NCBI GenBank assembly: GCA_035652815.1
Contig: DASRDB010000003.1
Location: 248,001 to 312,000 of the forward strand
Reading direction: 5' to 3'
Length of the DNA: 64,000 nt
Source: DASRDB01 sp035652815
GTDB taxonomy: Bacteria > Chloroflexota > Ktedonobacteria > Ktedonobacterales > Ktedonobacteraceae
Within the stretch, counting starts at the first letter, position 1, and each line of letters opens with the position of its first letter. The position numbers were made by a program, and so were the translations under genes. The notes below the pieces were generated by a model that saw only the letters and a list, made by a program, of their open reading frames with translations, had not been told where the DNA came from and did no database searches. Below, in pieces: positions 45,170 through 52,906 of this stretch.

Positions 45170-45928
45170 ATGAATCCTGAACTCGATTTTGAGAAACGCT
45201 ACCGGCTCATACGTGAGATAATCGAAACCATTGTCCTCACGTTGTTAATGTTCTTGATTATTCGCTTTGCCGTACAAAACTTCAACGTAGACGGCTTCAG
45301 CATGGAGCCAAGCCTGCATAATAATGAGTTAATCCTGGTAGATAAGTGGACCTACCTCTTCCGTTCACCCCAGCGCGGTGATGTGATCGTCTTTGTCGCG
45401 CCTCCCGCACCGTCTCAAGACTACGTGAAACGCATCATAGCGATTCCAGGAGACAGGATCACTATTGATGGCATTAAGGTGTATGTAGATGGTGTGCTGC
45501 TGAACGAAACGTATGTAGACCCGGCGCGGCAAGGCAACATCTTCGATTACCGGCATATTCAGAACTTGCTCGTTCCGCCCAATGATTATTTTGTCATGGG
45601 CGATAACCGCATCGGTAGCGACGACTCGCGGCACTGGGGCTTTGTCCCGCGCAAAAACATTATCGGGCGGGCCGCCTTTGTCTACTGGCCCCTGGGACAA
45701 AACAACTATGGCTTCCTGCCCAATGTCAGCGCCGTCTTCACCAATATTCACCAGCCAGGCCAGTCGAATACGCCTGATACAAGTGGTATTGCCGAGGCCA
45801 ATGCCTTTGTGCTGCTTGTTACTCCTCCGCTGCTCTACGTTTTTCTGCGCAAACGAAGCAAACAAAAAGCCGCTCATTCCCCCGGTAAAGAAGATGAGCA
45901 GCCAGATGAGGAAACAGCTTCAGGTTAA
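45170..45928 (+). CDS. lepB: Signal peptidase I (LepB)
   Basis: The 252-residue inner-membrane serine/lysine protease cleaves signal peptides. One N-terminal membrane helix (TIVLTLLMFLIIRFAVQNF) is followed by box B with the nucleophile Ser in NVDGFSMEPSLHN, box D with the general base Lys in VKRIIAIPGD, and box E GDNRIGSDDSRHWG. A second hydrophobic segment near the C-terminus (AFVLLVTPPLLYVFL) and a charged tail are less usual. The Shine-Dalgarno sequence GGGAGA is near the ATG. It converges with and overlaps the next gene by 4 bp. Confidence 0.95.
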   Translation: MNPELDFEKRYRLIREIIETIVLTLLMFLIIRFAVQNFNVDGFSMEPSLHNNELILVDKWTYLFRSPQRGDVIVFVAPPAPSQDYVKRIIAIPGDRITIDGIKVYVDGVLLNETYVDPARQGNIFDYRHIQNLLVPPNDYFVMGDNRIGSDDSRHWGFVPRKNIIGRAAFVYWPLGQNNYGFLPNVSAVFTNIHQPGQSNTPDTSGIAEANAFVLLVTPPLLYVFLRKRSKQKAAHSPGKEDEQPDEETASG

Positions 45929-46857
45929 TCGATCAGCAGGTCTATCTCCTGGTTTTTCAGGGTCACACTTAGAATAGTGCGATTCAGCCGGGCAGTGGCA
46001 TCGAGCAGATGTGCGTTCAGAATAGAGGTCATCTCATCACTGGACATAATCAGTCCGATGATGCCCTCTACTGAAACGTTTGTAACGGCAAGCGCGCCAT
46101 TAACCACCGTCGGCACACCCGTAATGGCGCAGCTAAAGCCAAAGACCAAAAAATCCAGGCGTACAAGGGTCTGCGTGATGCTCATATGCATCTGCGACAC
46201 CGGCCCCGACGATGAAATATTCCTGGCGATCAGGTCGTTCAACGATGCTTCAAACAGTGGAATCTGCACGCGCCCATGTGGAATCAGCGCCACTGTAGCG
46301 GGATTAATCTGATCCACGGCGCTCGATAGCGCGCTATCAAGCTGGCTCTGCGCTATGCCATGCACGATGGGACGCGCAACAAAGAACCACCCTCCCGCCA
46401 GTACGAGCAGAATAACCAGCACGATAATCAATGCCTTTGTGGGACCGTTGAGTTTCTTTTTCTTCGCGGCTACTGGCGCGTTAGAGGCTCCTCCGAGACT
46501 TTGCATGCTTCCCGGCACAGGGGTTAAAGGCGGTTGAAATACTGGAGAGGGCGGCTGCGCGAACTGGGTTGGCTGGAATGGCGGCGCTCCCATATTCTGC
46601 TGGTTCTGCAACGGCACCTGCGAAAATGGTGTAGCCTGCGTTGGCTGCATCTGCGCTCCCCACTGCGGTTGTTGCGGCGCTTTTTGGGGCCAGTTGGGAG
46701 CCACCTCGGTAGGAAGTGTCGGGGCGCTATTCTCTACGGGAAAGCCTGGTTGGGAGATGCCAGGCGCTGAAAACATACCGGTCGTTACCGGCAGACCACA
46801 CACACGACAAAAGCGAGCATCCTTCTCCAGAGGTGCATTACAGCGCGGACAGTTCAT
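45925..46857 (-). CDS. Zinc-ribbon membrane protein, exported C-terminal domain
   Basis: The 310-residue protein begins with a zinc ribbon (CPRCNAPLEKDARFCRVCG), then a long Pro/Gln-rich region (about residues 25-125) and one membrane helix (ALIIVLVILLVLAGGWFFVA). The remaining 150 residues (including FEASLNDLIARNISSSGPVS and TMSSDEMTS-like segments) form a DUF-like beta-rich domain on the far side of the membrane. It shares the zinc-ribbon start with the proteins at 11862 and 12405. GGTGAAG precedes the ATG. Function unknown. Confidence 0.75.
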   Translation of the reverse strand: MNCPRCNAPLEKDARFCRVCGLPVTTGMFSAPGISQPGFPVENSAPTLPTEVAPNWPQKAPQQPQWGAQMQPTQATPFSQVPLQNQQNMGAPPFQPTQFAQPPSPVFQPPLTPVPGSMQSLGGASNAPVAAKKKKLNGPTKALIIVLVILLVLAGGWFFVARPIVHGIAQSQLDSALSSAVDQINPATVALIPHGRVQIPLFEASLNDLIARNISSSGPVSQMHMSITQTLVRLDFLVFGFSCAITGVPTVVNGALAVTNVSVEGIIGLIMSSDEMTSILNAHLLDATARLNRTILSVTLKNQEIDLLID

Positions 46858-46946
46858 ACTGCTTCACCTTTCAACATCAAAAAAAGCCATTCCCCGGTGT
46901 TAACGCCTAGTATACGCTAATTTGGAGTACATGTATATGCAATGGC

Positions 46947-47381
46947 TCACTTTTCTCGCTGCAAAATTTGATTCATTGAGGCGATAATACGCGCCCGCAT
47001 CTCAGAGTCGCTATTCAACACCCGGGCTACCTGCTCGATCATGTGTTCCCGCTCTTTTCCTGTTAGCGTGGTGCCATAGCGTTGATGCACAGCCGCCGCC
47101 GCAGCGCTACGCACTTTTTCCTCGTCGCTCATGGGCTGGCTGCTCTGGCGGTCCGTATTTGGTTCGGTCGTGGTGCCCGCAGGACTATCACCTTGCAAGG
47201 GCATGACGCCATTGGCCGCAAAAGGCACATCGGCTCCAATCAGGTGCGCGGAATTGGGGGTAGCCCGGTCGATATGCACCACTACGGTCTGGTTCTCCTC
47301 GTTCAATTGCAAAATCGTGCCTTCAAGATAAATCACTTCCGGCGCGCCCCAGTACACACGCTCGCCCATATGCAAAATCAT
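46947..47381 (-). CDS. Conserved small protein of unknown function
   Basis: The 144-residue product begins ILHMGERVYWGAPEVIYLEG, an SH3-like or metal-tolerant beta barrel, followed by a hydrophilic linker and a helical C-terminus (GTTLTGKEREHMIEQVARVL and EMRARIIASMNQILQ). The ATG at 47381 is chosen because AAGGAGCAGGAG precedes it. The reading frame continues upstream through the R1 repeat and 21-bp tandem repeats, which I regard as spurious. No family is recognised. Confidence 0.65.
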   Translation of the reverse strand: MILHMGERVYWGAPEVIYLEGTILQLNEENQTVVVHIDRATPNSAHLIGADVPFAANGVMPLQGDSPAGTTTEPNTDRQSSQPMSDEEKVRSAAAAAVHQRYGTTLTGKEREHMIEQVARVLNSDSEMRARIIASMNQILQREK

Positions 47382-47489
47382 TGGCTCCTGCTCCTTCGCT
47401 TTTGCTTTTTTTGATGTCCACCCTCTAATATACGCGAGCAGGGGGGAAGATTTCCAATATAGCAAGCTATTACAAACCTGCCTCCCCAT

Positions 47490-47667
47490 GTCATCCTGAG
47501 CGCAGCGAAGGATCTGTGTTCCCCGCCGATGCGTGTGCCGAGGCCACAGCTCCTTCGCTGCGCTCAGGATGACAGGCGGGCGGCGAAGGATGGCAGGCGA
47601 GCGGCGAAGGATGGCAGGCGGGCGGCGAAGGATGGCAGGCGAGCGGCGAAGGATGACAGGCGAGCGG
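47490..47667. repeat. R1 palindrome copy d with 21-bp tandem extension
   Basis: The R1 arms lie at 47490-47515 and 47548-47573, with one mismatch in the right arm (AGCTCC for AGATCC). Directly after the palindrome, from about 47574, a 21-bp unit with GGCGAAGGATGGCAGGCG is repeated about four times to 47667, alternating GAGCGGC and GGGCGGC. The rest of the 47382-48022 gap shows no coding sequence I can support. Confidence 0.75.
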
Positions 47668-48022
47668 GTCTGTTTCATAGCATGCTAATCGATAACTGGA
47701 AGATTCTGGTCATCCCGCTTGTTTTCAATAGTAGAGGAAATTGACTATGGCAGTTTTTCGCTGGATATGGTATCTTATTTGCAGCATCACTGGTTGTTAG
47801 CGCTGCCCCTCCGAAGCTTTTCGCGGCAGTGGTTTTTTTGCTGCCCGCGAAAAGGCGTTCTCAGACAGGAACAAATTGCTCCCCCTGCGAACGCACTCGA
47901 TTTTCTATACTTGCCAGCTTAGCTTTACATACAAGGACTTGTATCTTATTCCGACGGACAACGCCTCTAACAAGGCTAGCGCTGCGCACTCAGTCCGTCG
48001 GAAAGGAATTATTGGTATTATC

Positions 48023-50467
48023 ATGCACGAAAAAAGTATACAAACGCTAGAATATCCTAAAATCCTGGAACGAGTAGCCAGGGAGGCAGCCTTTTCCGCC
48101 AGCAAAGAGCGCGTGCTGGAACTCTCGCCAACGCCTGATATCGAAGAGGCCCGCCGCCGCCTCGCCTATACAACCGAGGCTTATCAGTTGCTCGAACAGC
48201 GCGCAGAGGCGGGAGTACAGGGCGCGCACGATATTCGCCCACAGATAGCGCGGGCGGCTCGCGAGGGCGTCCTCAATCCTTCTGAATTGCTTGATGTCCT
48301 TTCGACTGCCAGCAGCGCGATACATGTTGCTCGTATGCTTGAAAAGCTGGACGAGGAGAACTTCCCGCTCCTGCGCCAGTTGGGAGCGGAGATGCCGCAG
48401 CGCCCGCATATCGTGCGGCGCATCGAAGAGACGATCAGCGAAGAGGGCGAAGTCCTGGACACAGCCAGCCCCACACTGCGCAAGCTGCGCATGGACATTC
48501 GCAGCGCGAACCAGCGCCTGCAAGACCGCCTGCGCACGCTCGTTCACGACTTCGGGCATGCCTTGCAGGAGCCAATCGTCACCATTCGCAATGACCGCTA
48601 TGTTATTCCGGTTCGAGCGGAGAGCCGGGGACAGGTGCGCGGCATTGTGCATGACCAGTCGGCGAGCGGCGCGACGGTGTTTGTCGAGCCGATGGTGATC
48701 GTCGAACTGAACAACCACTTGAAGCAGCTACAGGTTGAGGAGCGGCAGGAGGTCGAGCGTATTCTGCGCGCCCTCTCGCTCGAAATCGGACGCGAGGCGG
48801 ACGCCCTGCAAAAGCAGGTGGAACTACTCGCCGAATTCGACCTGCACCTGGCAAAGGCTCGCTATGGCCGCCTTACACGCTCCACCGAGCCAAAGCTGAA
48901 CGACCAGGGGCGCATTGACCTGCGCAATGCGCGTCATCCACTGCTTACAGGCAAGGTCGTGCCGATCAACTTTCACCTGGGGCGCGACTTCTACATGGTG
49001 GTGATTACCGGCCCCAATACAGGCGGTAAAACGGTAGCCTTGAAAACGGTTGGCCTGCTGACGCTGATGGCCCAGGCGGGTCTACATATTCCCGTAGACG
49101 AGCATTCAGAAGTGGCCGTCTTCGAGGAAGTGTTTGCCGATATTGGCGATGAGCAGAGCATTGAGCAAAGCCTCAGCACCTTCTCTTCGCATATGAGCCG
49201 CATCATCGAAATCCTGCGCCGCATCGATGAGGAGACGCAGCAGCCGGATATTCGCGGCAAACTGGCGGACACGCTGGTTGACAAAAAGCGCGAGCAGCGC
49301 CTGCGCGCCCTGGTTCTCTTTGACGAACTCGGCGCGGGCACTGATCCTAGCGAGGGGTCTGCACTGGCGCGCGCCATCCTGACCTACCTGCTTGAGCGCC
49401 ACGTGACGACGGTTGCCACAACGCATTACTCCGAACTCAAGGCCTTCGCGCACGAACAGCCGGGCGTGGTCAATGCCTCGGTCGAATTCGACATCGAAAC
49501 GCTTTCGCCAACCTATCGGCTGAGTATTGGCCTTCCGGGTCGCAGCAACGCCCTGGCAATCGCCAATCGTCTTGGACTTGATGAAGGCATCATCGAACGC
49601 GCACGCGAATTTCTGGGGAGCGCGGGCGTGCGCATGGAAAACCTGCTCGAAGGACTGCAATCCGAGCGTAAAGCGGTAGAGGATGAGCGCTATCACCTGA
49701 GCATGGAGCGCGCCGAGGCCGAGTACCAGCGCCGCCAGCTTGAGCAGGAACGCCAGAAACTCGAAGAGCAGCGCGTCCAGATCATCAACCAGGCGCGAGC
49801 GCAGGCACAACGCGAACTGGAAGAGGTGCAGCGCACGCTGGCAAAGATCAAGGTCGATACCAGCCGCGTCAACCTGACCCGCGACCGGCTGGGCGAGTCT
49901 CGCGAGAGGGTGCGCAAACTGGAAGAGAAGCTGACTCCGCTCGCGGCTCCAAAGCGGCAGGCGCGCAAAGTTGAGGAAGCATCCGAGCGGCTTGAAGGAC
50001 CATTGCAGATTGGCGATACGGTGCGCGTCCTCAGCTTCGGTCAGAATGCCGAACTGGTCGGCCTCTCGCCCGATCGCAGCGAGGCCGAGGTGCAGATGGG
50101 CGCGATGCGCTTCCGCGTAAGCGTCGATAACATCGAGCGCATCAGCAAGCGGCAGGCGGCTGCTGTACAGCCGCGAAGCGAACCTGCCGTTGTCCTGCCA
50201 CGCTACGAGGACCGGCCAGAAGTGGCAATGCAACTGGACATGCGCGGCTGGCGTGTTGAGCAGGCCTTAGAGGAACTGGACAGCTACCTGAACGACGCCG
50301 TGATGTCCGGCATGTCCTCAGTGCGTATCGTGCATGGCAAAGGTACGGGAGCCTTGCGCTCCGCTATCCGCGACCAACTTACGCATCATCCACTGGTGAA
50401 ATCGTTTGCCTCCGCTCCCCCACAGGAGGGCGGCGATGGCGTCACTATTGTGAAATTGAGCGCGTAA
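48023..50467 (+). CDS. mutS2: MutS2 endonuclease/mismatch-related ATPase
   Basis: The 814-residue protein is MutS2, a ribosome or branched-DNA-acting relative of MutS that suppresses recombination. HEKSIQTLEYPKILERVARE opens it. Walker A is ITGPNTGGKTVALKTVG and Walker B is LVLFDELGAGTDPSEGSALA, with a coiled-coil linker (residues of about 530-620). The C-terminal Smr domain is seen in LDMRGWRVEQALEELDSYL and VHGKGTGALR, including the endonuclease GKGTG loop. The frame extends 49 codons upstream, but the ATG at 48023 matches the family N-terminus. The ribosome binding site (GAAAGGA at 16 bases) is distant. Confidence 0.92.
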   Translation: MHEKSIQTLEYPKILERVAREAAFSASKERVLELSPTPDIEEARRRLAYTTEAYQLLEQRAEAGVQGAHDIRPQIARAAREGVLNPSELLDVLSTASSAIHVARMLEKLDEENFPLLRQLGAEMPQRPHIVRRIEETISEEGEVLDTASPTLRKLRMDIRSANQRLQDRLRTLVHDFGHALQEPIVTIRNDRYVIPVRAESRGQVRGIVHDQSASGATVFVEPMVIVELNNHLKQLQVEERQEVERILRALSLEIGREADALQKQVELLAEFDLHLAKARYGRLTRSTEPKLNDQGRIDLRNARHPLLTGKVVPINFHLGRDFYMVVITGPNTGGKTVALKTVGLLTLMAQAGLHIPVDEHSEVAVFEEVFADIGDEQSIEQSLSTFSSHMSRIIEILRRIDEETQQPDIRGKLADTLVDKKREQRLRALVLFDELGAGTDPSEGSALARAILTYLLERHVTTVATTHYSELKAFAHEQPGVVNASVEFDIETLSPTYRLSIGLPGRSNALAIANRLGLDEGIIERAREFLGSAGVRMENLLEGLQSERKAVEDERYHLSMERAEAEYQRRQLEQERQKLEEQRVQIINQARAQAQRELEEVQRTLAKIKVDTSRVNLTRDRLGESRERVRKLEEKLTPLAAPKRQARKVEEASERLEGPLQIGDTVRVLSFGQNAELVGLSPDRSEAEVQMGAMRFRVSVDNIERISKRQAAAVQPRSEPAVVLPRYEDRPEVAMQLDMRGWRVEQALEELDSYLNDAVMSGMSSVRIVHGKGTGALRSAIRDQLTHHPLVKSFASAPPQEGGDGVTIVKLSA

Positions 50468-50528
50468 AACCCCTCAGGGTAAAAGAAATTAGTGCGCGGC
50501 CAGCGTAAGGCTAGCGTAAGAAGTATGA

Positions 50529-50597
50529 AAGCCACCCGCAAGGGGCTGGCTCTACAAGCGGCGTCACATTGTAGAGCCAGCCCCTTGCGGGTGGCTT
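50529..50597. repeat. Palindromic repeat, family R2 copy c
   Basis: Arms AAGCCACCCGCAAGGGGCTG with GCTCTACAA and their complement flank an 11-nt loop. It follows mutS2 and lies 150 bp before mscL. Copy b at 13870 carries compensatory changes relative to this copy. Confidence 0.85.
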
Positions 50598-50752
50598 GCG
50601 GCTCCCCACTTACCAAATCCCCAAAAGTTATCTTTTTTACCCTTTCCTACCAATTCCCGCCACATATATGTTAATGTATTATGGGTAAGAAAGCTGCATA
50701 GATAGCTTCTCAGGCTTTCTACTCGAGAATAAACAAGGAGGTACTATTCCTT

Positions 50753-51241
50753 ATGTCTTCAGACTCGCGCGTTCATCGCTTTGAGCGATCCGCTCTGAAC
50801 ACGCTTGGGGGTTTCAAGACCTTTATCCTGCGTGGCAACGTCGTAGACCTGGCGGTTGGTATCGTCATTGGCGCGGCCTTTACCAGCGTGGTCAACGCTT
50901 TTGTCAAAGACATTATTACTCCACTTATCCCTGCCGGTAACACCAGTCTTGGGAATCTAAAGACTCCTCCCGTTTACACGGGCAACCCTCTGCTTATTGG
51001 CGATTTCATCAACGCCATTATCAGCTTCTTGATCGTGGCCTTTGTCGTCTACTTCTTCGTGGTACGCCCGGTGAACGGCCTGATGGCCCGCTTCAAGCCG
51101 AAGGAAGTGGAGGTTCCGCCAACGACAAGGGATTGTCCTTACTGCCTGACCAGCATTCCATTGATGGCCACGCGCTGTCCAGCCTGCACCTCGCAGGTGC
51201 AGCCGCCTGCTCAGGAACCTACCGCAGGGCGTAGTTCATAG
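50753..51241 (+). CDS. mscL: Mechanosensitive channel MscL with C-terminal zinc ribbon
   Basis: The 162-residue protein is a large-conductance mechanosensitive channel that opens on hypo-osmotic shock. Helix 1 follows the conserved GFKTFILRGNVVDLAVGIVI with gate residues in VVDLAVGIVIGAAFTSVV, and helix 2 is IISFLIVAFVVYFFVVRPVN. After the channel domain the protein adds a 35-residue cytoplasmic tail with CPYCLTSIPLMATRCPACTS, a two-CxxC zinc ribbon. GGAGGTACTATTCCTT precedes the ATG. The zinc ribbon may anchor or gate the channel bundle, which is an inference. Confidence 0.94.
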   Translation: MSSDSRVHRFERSALNTLGGFKTFILRGNVVDLAVGIVIGAAFTSVVNAFVKDIITPLIPAGNTSLGNLKTPPVYTGNPLLIGDFINAIISFLIVAFVVYFFVVRPVNGLMARFKPKEVEVPPTTRDCPYCLTSIPLMATRCPACTSQVQPPAQEPTAGRSS

Positions 51242-51259
51242 GGCATATTTACTCTTTAC

Positions 51260-51288
51260 TTGCGCCTGGGGATAGGCTGCGGTATACT
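51260..51288 (+). promoter_or_regulatory. Sigma70 promoter for apt
   Basis: TTGCGC (51260-51265) and TATACT (51283-51288) have a 17-base spacer and lie about 150 bp upstream of the apt start codon. Confidence 0.6.
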
Positions 51289-51441
51289 TCATAGGGCAAT
51301 ACAGGGAAGAGGAGAGCAATTGCCTCTTCCCTTCCTTCGCAAAAGCCCACATAACAAACACAGAGATGTTCCAGGTGGAGTATCTACCAGGCTATCTCGT
51401 GTCGAGAATTATTTGCAGTACAAGTAGAGGAGAGCGTTTCG

Positions 51442-51975
51442 ATGTCATCAACACCAGAGACTATACGCCTGGAAGACTGGATTCGAGACATCCCTGATTT
51501 TCCGCAGAGAGGCATTCTCTTCAAAGATATCACCCCCCTGCTCCAAAACCCGGTAGCGTTTCATGCCGCCTTAGATCGTCTCGCGGCCCATTACGCTGGC
51601 GCGGGTATTCAAACAGTCGTGGGCGTCGAGTCACGGGGCTTCATCTTCGGCGCGCCGCTCGCGTACCTGCTCAACTGTGGTTTCGTTCCTGTGCGCAAAT
51701 TTGGCAAACTGCCCTCGCAAACCGTCAGCGTGGAATACTCCCTGGAGTATGGCACCAACGTGGTAGAGATGCATACCGATGCCATTCGCCCAGGCGAACG
51801 TGTCCTGATCGTTGATGATCTGCTGGCAACTGGCGGCACCGTCGAGGCCGCGATGGAACTCGTCGAAAAGCTCGGGGGCCATATCGCGGGCATCGCCTTC
51901 CTGGTGGAACTCACCTTCCTGAAAGGGCGCGAACATCTCAAAGGGCACGATGTGTTTGCGCTGATTAAGTATTAG
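51442..51975 (+). CDS. apt: Adenine phosphoribosyltransferase
   Basis: The 177-residue enzyme makes AMP from adenine and PRPP in purine salvage. It has the opening WIRDIPDFPQRGILFKDITPLLQ, the purine-site VVGVESRGFIFGAPLAYLL, the flexible loop SVSVEYSLEYGTNVVEM-like segment, and the PRPP motif RVLIVDDLLATGGTVEAAMEL. Everything is of standard length. GGAGAGCGTTTCG precedes the ATG. The stop codon immediately abuts the R3 repeat. Confidence 0.97.
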   Translation: MSSTPETIRLEDWIRDIPDFPQRGILFKDITPLLQNPVAFHAALDRLAAHYAGAGIQTVVGVESRGFIFGAPLAYLLNCGFVPVRKFGKLPSQTVSVEYSLEYGTNVVEMHTDAIRPGERVLIVDDLLATGGTVEAAMELVEKLGGHIAGIAFLVELTFLKGREHLKGHDVFALIKY

Positions 51976-52210
51976 TAGGGGCGTAAGGCTCTGCCCCGCC
52001 CTCGTTTCTTCTACTAATCAAAACATGGCTGTAGGGGCATGGGCTTGCCCCGCCCTCGTTCCCATCATACAAATATATCGTTTATAGTAAGATAAGTATG
52101 GAGAGAACGAGGGCGGGGCAAGCCCACGCCCCTACCAACCGTTCCATTATCACGGCAGAGTTGAATGTACTGCTCGGTGAAGAGGGCGGGGCAGAGCCTT
52201 ACGCCCCTAC
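51975..52210. repeat. Nested inverted repeats, family R3
   Basis: An outer pair at 51975-52003 and 52182-52210 (GTAGGGGCGTAAGGCTCTGC and CCGCCCTC with complement) encloses a related inner pair at 52031-52061 and 52105-52135 (GTAGGGGCATGGGCTTGCCC and CGCCCTCGTTC). Outer and inner arms are sequence variants of one unit, each with its own compensated base changes. The right outer arm supplies the stop codon of the nitroreductase gene. Confidence 0.8.
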
Positions 52211-52779
52211 CAGCCTATCCAGGTGGTCTTCTCCTCGAACGGTATTGGCTTCCTCTCCAAATGGGGAATAGCCGGAAAACCCACGTAGAGGAACGAAACG
52301 ATATGCTCCTCGGGCGAGAGGCCAAGCCACTCTTTCACGTGGGGATCAGAGGCGGCGTCACCTGTTCGCCACATGCAGGCCAGTCCCATTTCTTCGGCGG
52401 TCAGCAACATGTTCTCTACGGCGGCGGCTGTGGCCTCGATGTTTTCGATCATCAACACCTTTGGCAAAGTGGGTGGTTCGGCCACCACTACAATGACGAC
52501 CGGAGAGCGGAGCAGTTTATTGCGCTCTTTATTTAAGAGGGCCTGGGCCTTCTCACTACTCGTTTCTTCCAGTTTCTCCGCCAGAGAATTGGCCATTACT
52601 TTGCCCAGTGCTTCCCGCGCCTCGCCTGCCAGCACGATGAAGCGCCAGGGCTGCACTTTATGATGATTGGGCGCGTGGGTTGCGGCCTCTAACAGACGCT
52701 CAATTTGTTCGCGAGCTGGTCGCTCATCGGTCATTTTACCGATGCTGCGACGTCGTTTTATAGTTTCGAATACAGTCAT
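52207..52779 (-). CDS. Nitroreductase family protein
   Basis: The 190-residue flavoprotein uses FMN and NAD(P)H to reduce nitro compounds, quinones or enones. TVFETIKRRRSIGKM opens the FMN site and APNHHKVQPWRFIVLAGEARE continues it, with AMLLTAEEMGLACMWRTGDA-like segments completing the pocket. The start is the ATG at 52779; an in-frame GTG five codons earlier lacks a ribosome binding site. The stop codon is within the R3 repeat, so the last residues may come from it. Confidence 0.9.
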   Translation of the reverse strand: MTVFETIKRRRSIGKMTDERPAREQIERLLEAATHAPNHHKVQPWRFIVLAGEAREALGKVMANSLAEKLEETSSEKAQALLNKERNKLLRSPVVIVVVAEPPTLPKVLMIENIEATAAAVENMLLTAEEMGLACMWRTGDAASDPHVKEWLGLSPEEHIVSFLYVGFPAIPHLERKPIPFEEKTTWIGW

Positions 52780-52820
52780 ATTTTGTTCTTTCACATTAGC
52801 TATTTATGGGCGTTGATTTC

Positions 52821-52892
52821 TGTAGGGACGCGATTCATCGCGTCCAGCCTTGCACGCCAATTGGGCTGGACGCGATGAATCGCGTCCCTACA
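52821..52892. repeat. Palindromic repeat, family R4
   Basis: Arms TGTAGGGACGCGATTCATCG with CGTCCAGCC and their complement flank a 13-nt loop. It lies between the nitroreductase start and the ppc stop. A TGTAGGG(A/G) end is shared with the R3 arms, perhaps a common origin. Confidence 0.8.
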
Positions 52893-52906
52893 AGAACCTA
52901 TTTTTG

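Noticed and set aside
47571..47667. Tandem repeats considered as CRISPR
   Set aside because: The units are contiguous without spacers, and no cas genes are present in the window.
47382..47678. Extension of the 46947 gene upstream to 47678
   Set aside because: The extra residues are translated from the R1 palindrome and 21-bp tandem repeats (RRSPAILRRPP); the ATG at 47381 has a good ribosome binding site.
49106..50233. Long minus-strand frame inside mutS2
   Set aside because: It is antisense to the Walker motifs and coiled coil of MutS2; no start signal.
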